NCBI GenBank assembly: GCA_007280315.1
Contig: QYQC01000113.1
Span: forward strand, 1 to 12,983
Direction of reading: 5' to 3'
Source: Betaproteobacteria bacterium
GTDB taxonomy: Bacteria > Pseudomonadota > Gammaproteobacteria > Burkholderiales > SG8-39
DNA: 12,983 nucleotides
Position 1 is the first letter of the stretch. Each line of letters begins with the position of its first letter. The position numbers and the translations under genes were made by a program. Below are positions 6,796-12,983 of this stretch, in pieces. Under the pieces are notes generated by a model. That model was not told the DNA's origin. It was given only the letters and a program-made list of their open reading frames with translations, and ran no database searches.

Positions 6796-6824
6796 ATACT
6801 AACCATTCCCGTTACTAAGGTCAA
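6796..6824 (-). promoter_or_regulatory. higB: Sigma70-type promoter of higBA
   Basis: On the minus strand TTGACC (6824-6819, 5 of 6 matches to the -35 consensus) is followed after exactly 17 nt by TAGTAT (6801-6796, 4 of 6 matches to the -10 consensus). Transcription would begin about 7 nt after the -10 box, at or beside the higB GTG. A direct repeat TTAGTA occurs twice 16 nt apart (6818-6813 and 6802-6797), the second overlapping the -10. The promoter sits in the 74-nt gap between the end of yicC and higB and would make the TA pair independent of yicC transcription. Confidence 0.6.
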
Positions 6825-6862
6825 ATACCCGCAGGGCCGGCCGCGGCGAACAGCATGCGCCC

Positions 6863-7729
6863 TTACTCGATGTTCTGAATCTGCTCGCGCATCTGCTCGA
6901 TCAGGAGTTTCAGATCGATCGCGGCTTCGGAGACCTCCCGGGATACCGACTTCGATCCCAGCGTATTGGCCTCGCGGTTGAGCTCCTGCATCAAGAAATC
7001 CAGGCGTTTCCCCGCCGCGCCGCCGGCGTCGAGTACTCGCCGCACCTCCTGCAGATGCGCCGCAAGCCGGTTAAGCTCCTCGGCCACGTCGACCTTGATG
7101 CCGAATACGGAGATTTCCTGGCGTATGCGCTCTTCGTCGTTGGCGGCCATCGCCTCGCGTAGCCGCGCCGCGAGTTTTTCCTGGTAGGCGGCGACGGCGA
7201 GCGGCAGCAGCGGCGCCACCCTGTCAACCAGCGCCTGCATTTTGCCGACGCGCTCGAGAATCATGTCGCGCAACTTCCCGCCCTCTCGTTCGCGTGTGGC
7301 GCCGAGCTCGGCCAGCCCGTCGCGCAACAGCGCAAGACAGGGCTCGCGCAACGCATCGGCTTCAATGGCAGCATCACCCAGCATGCCGGGCCAGCGCAGC
7401 ACTTCGCCGACACGCAAAGGCTGCGCATCGGGCATCGCCGCGCGCACTTCACGCTCCAGGGCGGCGATCCGCGCCAGCAGCTCCGCATCAAGCGAAATCT
7501 GCTTCCCGGCCGCGGCGGCGGGGGTGAAGCTGACGCGGCAATCGAGCTTGCCGCGGCCGATTTTCGCAACGATCAGTTCGCGCAAGTTCGGTTCGAGCGA
7601 GCGCAGTTCCTCGACCACGCGGAACTGCACATCGAGGAAGCGGTTGTTGACGCTTTTCAGCTCCAGAAACAGCGAGCCCTGTGCAGTTTCGCGCACCAGT
7701 GCCGCGTAGCCGGTCATGCTTTGGATCAT
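6863..7729 (-). CDS. yicC: YicC-family endoribonuclease
   Basis: A 288-residue YicC-family protein, almost the length of E. coli YicC. It starts MIQSMTGYA, the characteristic N-terminus, carries the VNNRFLD block near 30-36, and has the C-terminal DUF1732 signature MQELNREANTLGSKS at about 247-261. YicC proteins are regarded as endoribonucleases involved in RNA turnover. The start at 7729 is chosen over an in-frame extension to 8035 because homologues begin here, GGA lies 5 nt upstream, and the extension would run through the divergent promoter region and into the kinase gene. It reads away from the kinase-phosphatase-rph run, as E. coli yicC reads away from rph. Downstream on the same strand come higBA and then gmk. 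No frame damage is seen. Confidence 0.93.
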   Translation of the reverse strand: MIQSMTGYAALVRETAQGSLFLELKSVNNRFLDVQFRVVEELRSLEPNLRELIVAKIGRGKLDCRVSFTPAAAAGKQISLDAELLARIAALEREVRAAMPDAQPLRVGEVLRWPGMLGDAAIEADALREPCLALLRDGLAELGATREREGGKLRDMILERVGKMQALVDRVAPLLPLAVAAYQEKLAARLREAMAANDEERIRQEISVFGIKVDVAEELNRLAAHLQEVRRVLDAGGAAGKRLDFLMQELNREANTLGSKSVSREVSEAAIDLKLLIEQMREQIQNIE

Positions 7730-7780
7730 TTGAATCCGTTCAAATGGCAGGTGATCTGCTGAGTGTGACGTAGTGCGCTT

Positions 7781-7786
7781 TACAAT
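7781..7786 (+). promoter_or_regulatory. Possible -10 box for the kinase-phosphatase-rph run
   Basis: TACAAT matches five of six bases of the -10 consensus and lies 75 nt before the kinase ATG in the divergent spacer. No good -35 hexamer stands 15-19 nt upstream (best is CTGAGT, three matches) and there is no TGn extension, so this is only a candidate. Confidence 0.28.
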
Positions 7787-7835
7787 GCGCCCGCACCGAC
7801 TGAAAATGCTTCGCAGACGAGCGCGTTTCGTCACA

Positions 7836-7844
7836 ATCATAGCA
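7836..7844 (-). promoter_or_regulatory. yicC: Extended -10 promoter for yicC
   Basis: On the minus strand TGC-TATGAT forms an extended -10 element (TGn plus five of six consensus bases), which can work without a strong -35. The predicted start is near 7828, giving a leader of about 100 nt before the yicC ATG. A small dyad GACGA-N7-TCGTC lies at 7816-7832, around the start site. It overlaps the kinase leader on the other strand, so the two divergent units could interfere with each other. Confidence 0.45.
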
Positions 7845-7861
7845 GAGGCCGCAGCAACGCA

Positions 7862-8818
7862 ATGCCGACGCAAGCCAACCGGCCGCTTCCCGACGGCTAT
7901 CAGCTGCAGAACTACCGCATCCGCAAGGTACTCTCGTGCGGCGGGTTTTCCATCGTCTATCTGGCCGAAGACGAGAACGAGGTTCCGGTAGCAATCAAGG
8001 AATACCTGCCCGCATCGCTCGCGCTCAGAAACCACGGTGACGCGCTTCCCGCCATCGCGGCAGAAAACCTGGCCACGTTCCGCTACGGCATGAAGTGCTT
8101 TTTCGAGGAAGGCAAATCACTCGCCAGCCTCGCGCACGGCAATATAGTGCGCGTGTTGAATTTCTTTCGCGCCAATGAAACGGCGTACATGGTGATGCGC
8201 TACGAGCGCGGGCGCACGCTGCAGGAGCATATCGAACATCATCGCGGCGGCGTCAAGGAGGACTTCATCCGGCGCGTCATCACGCTGCTGCTCAATGGCC
8301 TGCGCGAAGTGCACACGAACAAGCTGCTGCACCTGGACATCAAACCGTCCAACATTTACATTCGCAACGACGGCACTCCGGTGTTGATCGATTTCGGCGC
8401 GGCGCGACAGACACTCACCGAGCAGATGACGCGCCTCAGCCCCATGTACACCCCCGGCTTCGCCTCGCCCGAGCAATACCGCAGGCGCGAGCTGCTCGGA
8501 CCGTGGAGCGACATCTACAGCGTCGGCGCGACCATGTACTGCTGCCTGGCCGCTGCCGCGCCGCCGCCCGCAGATCAGCGACTGGACAAGGACAGATACC
8601 TGCCGGCGCGGGAAGAGTGGCGCGGCAAGTACTCCGATCATATGTTGCAAACCATCGACTGGTGCCTGCGCCTGGATCACATGCGGCGGCCGCAAAGTGT
8701 TTTCGCGCTGCAGAAGGTGCTGCTCGGCGAACGCGATCCGCTCGTGTCGCTGACGTCGCGCACCGCCGATTTCCGCGACATGGTGGCGAAACTCGCCAAC
8801 TGGCGCCCGGGGAAGTAA
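7862..8818 (+). CDS. Soluble Ser/Thr protein kinase (Hanks type)
   Basis: A 318-residue protein made almost wholly of one kinase domain, with no membrane segment or sensor domain, so it should act in the cytoplasm. Landmarks: ATP lysine Lys46 in AIKEYLP, probable helix C Glu83, catalytic loop HLDIKPSN (Asp159, Lys161, Asn164), metal-binding Asp177 in DFG, activation segment with several Ser/Thr at 184-198, and SPEQY at 202-206 replacing the APE motif. Two oddities: the glycine loop reads SCGGFS at 25-30 instead of GxGxxG, and HRD is HLD, so the arginine that usually contacts the phosphorylated activation loop is missing. All catalytic residues remain, so it is probably active. The ATG has only a distant AGAGG (about 13 nt away). 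A PP2C phosphatase follows after 8 nt, its likely antagonist; the substrate is unknown. Confidence 0.9.
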   Translation: MPTQANRPLPDGYQLQNYRIRKVLSCGGFSIVYLAEDENEVPVAIKEYLPASLALRNHGDALPAIAAENLATFRYGMKCFFEEGKSLASLAHGNIVRVLNFFRANETAYMVMRYERGRTLQEHIEHHRGGVKEDFIRRVITLLLNGLREVHTNKLLHLDIKPSNIYIRNDGTPVLIDFGAARQTLTEQMTRLSPMYTPGFASPEQYRRRELLGPWSDIYSVGATMYCCLAAAAPPPADQRLDKDRYLPAREEWRGKYSDHMLQTIDWCLRLDHMRRPQSVFALQKVLLGERDPLVSLTSRTADFRDMVAKLANWRPGK

Positions 8819-8826
8819 CTTAAACC

Positions 8827-9717
8827 ATGCAATTTTCCATCTACCAGGAAAGCCGCCGCGGATCGCGCAAATCGAACCAGGACCGCATCGGCTATTGCTA
8901 CAGCCGCGAAGCGGCTCTGATGCTGGTGGCCGACGGCATGGGTGGGCATCTGCACGGAGAGGTGGCGGCGCAAATTGCGCTGGAGCACCTCACCGAGGCG
9001 TTCCGGCGTGAAGCGGTTCCGCGGCTGCGCGACCCTGCCGCGTTTCTGCGCCAGGCGCTCATCGCCGCGCACCACGCAATCATTCAGCACGCCCGCGACC
9101 GCGGCCTGGTGGAAGCGCCGCGCACCACCTGTGTCGCCTGCGTGGTGCAGGACCATGGCGCCTGCTGGGCGCATGCGGGGGACTCGCGCCTGTACCACAT
9201 CCGCAACGGCGGGGTCGTGGCGCAGACCCGGGATCATTCCCTGGTGCAGCAGTTGATCGACAGCGGGCGCATACGCGCAGAATCCGTTGCGGCACATCCG
9301 GACCGGAACCGGATCTTCAGCTGTCTCGGATCGCAGCAACCGCCCAAGCTCGACCTGTCGCCGATGACAGCGCTGGATACGGGCGACACGCTGCTGCTGT
9401 GTTCCGACGGGCTGTGGAACCCGTTGTCGCCAAAAATAATCGGCAGCGCGGTGCAAAACAGCGGCATCATGCTGGCTGTTCCGGAACTGCTGGACGAAGC
9501 GGAGCGGCGCGCCGGACGCGCGAGCGACAATCTGTCGGTAATTGCGCTGACCTGGGAAGAACAGGCTGAGCGGCCGGCGGCGGACACCATCGCTGCACCA
9601 CCGAAACTGGCGGATGCCGGCGGAACACAGAGCGATTATCTTTCCGATGAGGAAATCGAACGCGCCATCGCGCGCATACGTGACGCAATGAAAAGGCACA
9701 CCAATGACAAGACCTAG
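8827..9717 (+). CDS. PP2C-family Ser/Thr phosphatase
   Basis: A 296-residue metal-dependent protein phosphatase of the PPM/PP2C type. Metal-binding motifs are intact: NQDR with Asp19, ADGMGG with Asp36, AGDSRLY with Asp119, CSDGLW with Asp194 and ASDNLS with Asp234. There is no transmembrane segment. After the catalytic domain, which ends near 243, a tail of roughly 50 residues is Pro/Ala-rich and then charged (DYLSDEEIERAIARIRDAM, about 268-286), probably a helix that could serve for docking. It should dephosphorylate targets of the kinase encoded 8 nt upstream, possibly the kinase itself. The ribosome site GGGGAAG lies over the end of the kinase gene. Its 3' end overlaps the rph start by 14 nt, so kinase, phosphatase and RNase PH are very likely on one mRNA. 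Confidence 0.93.
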   Translation: MQFSIYQESRRGSRKSNQDRIGYCYSREAALMLVADGMGGHLHGEVAAQIALEHLTEAFRREAVPRLRDPAAFLRQALIAAHHAIIQHARDRGLVEAPRTTCVACVVQDHGACWAHAGDSRLYHIRNGGVVAQTRDHSLVQQLIDSGRIRAESVAAHPDRNRIFSCLGSQQPPKLDLSPMTALDTGDTLLLCSDGLWNPLSPKIIGSAVQNSGIMLAVPELLDEAERRAGRASDNLSVIALTWEEQAERPAADTIAAPPKLADAGGTQSDYLSDEEIERAIARIRDAMKRHTNDKT

Positions 9718-10426
9718 CGACAGGAAGTTCGACGAGCTGCGCGAAATCCGCATAACGCGCGGGTATACAAAACACGCGGAAGGTTCGGTGCTGGTCGAAT
9801 TCGGCGACACCAAGGTGCTGTGCACCGCCAGCGTCGAAGAAAAAGTGCCGGGATTTCTCCGCGGTCAGGGACGCGGCTGGCTCACCGCCGAATACGGCAT
9901 GCTGCCGCGCGCAACCAACACCCGCACCCAGCGCGAAGCCGCGCGCGGCAAGCAATCGGGCCGCACGCAGGAGATCCAGCGCCTGATCGGCCGCAGCCTG
10001 CGCGCGGTGGCCGATCTTTCACTGCTGGGCGAGCGTACCATTCAGATTGATTGCGACGTAATCCAGGCCGACGGCGGCACCCGCACCGCCAGCATCACCG
10101 GCGCCTACGTCGCCGCGCACGATGCGGTCACGCTGCTGCTGCAGCGCGGCCTGCTCGCGGCCACGCCGCTGCGCGATTTCGTCGCCGCGGTTTCGGTCGG
10201 CGTCTACCAGGGAACGCCGGTGCTCGATCTGGATTACGCCGAAGACTCGTCCTGCGATACCGACATGAACGTGGTGATGACGGGTTCCGGCGGCTATGTC
10301 GAAGTACAGGGCACCGCCGAAGGCGCACCGTTCTCGCGCGCGGAAATGGACGCGCTGCTGGCGCTGGCACAGGACGGCATCGCGCAGTTGGTGGAACGGC
10401 AGAAACAGTCCCTAGGGCTGAGTTAG
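9704..10426 (+). CDS. rph: Ribonuclease PH
   Basis: A 240-residue RNase PH, the phosphate-dependent 3'-5' exoribonuclease that trims tRNA precursors and degrades structured RNA as a ring-shaped hexamer. Conserved sites: Arg87 in SGRTQEIQR and GGTRT at 124-128 (phosphate binding, matching E. coli Arg86, Thr125 and Arg126), and EDSSCDTDMNV at 180-190 with Asp181 and Asp187, equivalent to catalytic Asp180 and Asp186. The N-terminal RPSDRKFDELR and the GWLTAEYGMLPRATNTR block are also typical. Unlike the truncated protein of E. coli K-12 strains, it appears full length. The ATG lies inside the phosphatase gene, 14 nt before the end of that gene's stop codon, with AAAGG 7 nt upstream, which suggests translational coupling. 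The expected neighbour rdgB does not follow; an aminotransferase gene does, after 73 nt. Confidence 0.96.
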   Translation: MTRPSDRKFDELREIRITRGYTKHAEGSVLVEFGDTKVLCTASVEEKVPGFLRGQGRGWLTAEYGMLPRATNTRTQREAARGKQSGRTQEIQRLIGRSLRAVADLSLLGERTIQIDCDVIQADGGTRTASITGAYVAAHDAVTLLLQRGLLAATPLRDFVAAVSVGVYQGTPVLDLDYAEDSSCDTDMNVVMTGSGGYVEVQGTAEGAPFSRAEMDALLALAQDGIAQLVERQKQSLGLS

Positions 10427-10459
10427 TCCCGGCTGGTGCGCGCGCAGGCTCCTGCGTCA

Positions 10460-10468
10460 TGCTAAATT
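10460..10468 (+). promoter_or_regulatory. Possible extended -10 promoter of the aminotransferase-ltaE unit
   Basis: TGC-TAAATT is a TGn-extended -10 (four of six bases) in the 73-nt gap after rph, with no -35 visible. The start would be near 10475, 25 nt before the ATG at 10500. A 5-bp hairpin (CGCAG-GCTC-CTGCG, 10443-10456) lies just upstream, after the rph stop; it has no T-run and is at best a weak boundary element. Confidence 0.28.
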
Positions 10469-10499
10469 GCCGTTCCGCCAACATAAAGATCCGGTTCAA

Positions 10500-11696
10500 A
10501 TGACCAGCAACACTCCAGGACGCATCCCCGGCGATCGTTTTCTCCACGCGCCCGGTCCCACCCACATTCCGGCCGAGGTGCTCAACGCGATGCACCGCCA
10601 GCCGATGGATCACGGCGACCCGCGGCTGGAACAGTTGATCGCCGTATGTGAAACCGGTCTGCGCCGCTTGCTGCAAACCGAGCATGCCGACGTGTTCATA
10701 TTTGTCTCGAACGGGCACGGCGCGTGGGAGACAACCATCGAAAACCTGCTGGCGCCGGGGCAGGCGGTGCTGATTCCGGGCAGTGGACATTTCTCCGAGC
10801 AATGGGCGATCCAGGCCGAAGCGACCGGTCGCCGCGTGATACGCACGCCATACCGCGAGGGCTACCCGATCGATGCCAGCGCGGTCGAAGCCGCGCTGCG
10901 CGCCGACACCAAGCGCGAAATCGTTGCCGTGTTCGCCGTGCATACCGACACCGCAAGCAGTGCCACCTGCGACCTGAAAGCAATCCGCGCGGCGATCGGC
11001 GCCGCCGGCCACCCGGCGCTGCTCGTAGCCGATATCGTGGCGTCGCTGGGCGCTGCACCGTTCGCGATGGACGCGCTCGGCGTAAACGTCGCCGTCGGCG
11101 CGGGGCAAAAAGGACTGATGTGCCCGCCCGGATTCGGCTTCGTCGCGGTTGATGCGCGTGCAAGCGAAATCGCCGCGAAAAATCCCGCGCCGCGCTATTA
11201 CTGGGACTGGGGAAGGCGCAAGGCCGATTACAGCTACCGCAAATTTTGCGGCACGGCGCCGCAGAATCTGCTGTTTGGTCTCGAGGCGGCGCTCACGCTG
11301 ATCGAACGCGAAGGCATCACGGCGGTGCACGCGCGCCATGCGCTGCTTTCGCGCGCGGTGCAGGCGGCGGTTGAGTGCTGGTCGCACGGCGGCGCGGTGA
11401 CTTTGCATTGTCGCGTGCCTGAGGCGCGCTCGGTGTCGGTCACCACCATCGACGTTCGCAGCGGCATCGATATCGAAGCCTTGCGCGGCGTTGCGCGCGA
11501 GCGCTTCCAGGTCGCCTTCGCCGGCGGCCTCGGACCGCAGACTGGGCGCGCGTTTCGCATCGGACACCTGGGCGACCTCAATGCCGCGATGATCCTCGGC
11601 TGCCTCGCGGGCATCGAAGCGGCCATGCTGGTGCAGGCCATTCCCTTTGGCCGCGACGGCGTGCAGAAAGCCGTCGACTGCCTGGCGGCGGGCTGA
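10500..11696 (+). CDS. Class V PLP aminotransferase (alanine/serine-glyoxylate type)
   Basis: A 398-residue fold-type I PLP enzyme. It opens with FLHAPGPTHIPAEVLNAM, the class V signature start, has the phosphate-loop region SNGHGAWE at 70-77, the pyridine-binding Asp178 in LLVADIVASLG, the Schiff-base Lys204 in AGQKGLMCPPG, and a C-terminal RIGHLGDLN carrying the arginine expected to bind the substrate carboxylate. Such enzymes commonly convert glyoxylate to glycine using alanine or serine. HTDTASS at 148-154 replaces the more usual HxETSTG and DIVASLG replaces DAVSSLG, so the substrate may differ. The ATG at 10500 is preferred over an in-frame TTG at 10467 because homologues start near here and the TTG overlaps a possible -10. 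Threonine aldolase follows after 6 nt, pointing to glycine metabolism. Family firm, substrate uncertain. Confidence 0.85.
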   Translation: MTSNTPGRIPGDRFLHAPGPTHIPAEVLNAMHRQPMDHGDPRLEQLIAVCETGLRRLLQTEHADVFIFVSNGHGAWETTIENLLAPGQAVLIPGSGHFSEQWAIQAEATGRRVIRTPYREGYPIDASAVEAALRADTKREIVAVFAVHTDTASSATCDLKAIRAAIGAAGHPALLVADIVASLGAAPFAMDALGVNVAVGAGQKGLMCPPGFGFVAVDARASEIAAKNPAPRYYWDWGRRKADYSYRKFCGTAPQNLLFGLEAALTLIEREGITAVHARHALLSRAVQAAVECWSHGGAVTLHCRVPEARSVSVTTIDVRSGIDIEALRGVARERFQVAFAGGLGPQTGRAFRIGHLGDLNAAMILGCLAGIEAAMLVQAIPFGRDGVQKAVDCLAAG

Positions 11697-11702
11697 TTCC
11701 AG

Positions 11703-12728
<1,026 letters not shown>

Positions 12729-12812
12729 TTCCGTGCTCGGGTCGGCGCGCGTTTGCGTCCCGGCCCACTTGGCTCTTCAGGACCCCCGATCGCGCAGGGC
12801 GCGCGGACTACC

Positions 12813-12983
12813 TCAGGGCGCTAGAGGCGCGAGCTGTTTCACCATGCCCATCCCGGTGATCTGATAGCCCATCTTCTCATATAGTGCGCGCGCGGCATGG
12901 TTGTAGCCGAATACGTTGAGTCCGATACTGCGCGCACCAAGCTCGCTCAGCCTGGTCTCTAGTGCCTCGAGTGCGCCCCGCCC
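12813..12983 (-). CDS. GNAT-family N-acetyltransferase, C-terminal part
   Basis: A partial gene; the 5' part lies beyond the right edge and only 56 C-terminal residues are visible. Residues read GLNVFGYNHAARALYEKMGY, the standard GNAT motif B region (beta-strand with Asn, then a helix ARALYEKMGY that contacts acetyl-CoA), followed by QITGMGMVKQL and the stop. The alternation of hydrophobic residues and the YEKMGY motif make the family clear, but the acceptor substrate cannot be told from this piece. It converges on ltaE; the stops are separated by 84 nt. That gap contains only short GC-rich dyads without T-runs, so no convincing bidirectional terminator is seen. Confidence 0.82.
   Translation of the reverse strand, partial: GRGALEALETRLSELGARSIGLNVFGYNHAARALYEKMGYQITGMGMVKQLAPLAP

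Noticed and set aside
6834..6847. Overlapping GC palindromes upstream of the higB promoter, considered as an insertion scar or att site
   Set aside because: GGCCGGCC and CCGCGG palindromes are common in GC-rich DNA, and no matching direct repeat was seen on the other side of higBA.
7730..8035. N-terminal extension of yicC by 102 codons
   Set aside because: YicC proteins begin MIxSMTGYA at 7729. The extension crosses the divergent spacer and overlaps the start of the kinase gene.
12729..12812. Bidirectional terminator between ltaE and the GNAT gene
   Set aside because: Only short GC-rich dyads (for example CGCGC-AGG-GCGCG at 12791-12803) without T-runs on either strand; not enough to call.

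Overview
The window looks like chromosomal DNA of a GC-rich member of the Betaproteobacteria, probably an environmental or uncultured lineage. Grounds: the minus-strand run gmk-rpoZ-spoT, yicC reading away from a Ser/Thr kinase-PP2C-rph run, a 69-residue omega subunit, and consistent GC-rich codon use. Taxonomy is inferred from gene order and protein character, not from a search. Coding density is very high, no gene-free stretch exceeds about 140 bases, and there are no tRNA, rRNA, CRISPR or IS signatures.

Left part (1-2997, minus strand): a tight accessory catabolic run, transcribed in the order PaaI-type thioesterase, alpha/beta hydrolase (3-oxoadipate enol-lactonase-like), class III omega-amino acid:pyruvate aminotransferase (beta-alanine transaminase type), and an amidase cut by the window edge. 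It lies downstream of spoT on the same strand.

Centre (3060-7729, minus strand): a housekeeping block for nucleotide, transcription and stringent-response functions: yicC (endoribonuclease family), a higBA toxin-antitoxin pair, gmk (GMP to GDP), rpoZ (RNA polymerase omega) and spoT (bifunctional (p)ppGpp synthetase/hydrolase with intact catalytic residues in both domains). The higBA pair sits between yicC and gmk. It has its own sigma70-like promoter whose -10 box ends only 7 nt before the GTG start of higB, and a perfect TGGAT-N5-ATCCA palindrome lies across that start codon.

Right part (7862-12728, plus strand): reading away from yicC, a soluble Ser/Thr protein kinase, a PP2C phosphatase and RNase PH are packed together (8-nt gap, then 14-nt overlap). 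They are followed by a class V PLP aminotransferase and low-specificity L-threonine aldolase, a likely two-gene glycine/glyoxylate/threonine unit. The end of a GNAT acetyltransferase reads in from the right edge on the minus strand.

Taken together, alarmone metabolism (SpoT, Gmk, omega), RNA cutting (YicC, HigB, RNase PH) and reversible Ser/Thr phosphorylation (kinase and PP2C) lie within about 7.4 kb. Each gene family is known. The most interesting points are the kinase's altered glycine loop and HRD motif, the leaderless-looking higBA start with its palindrome, and several hairpins at gene boundaries of the gmk-rpoZ-spoT run.
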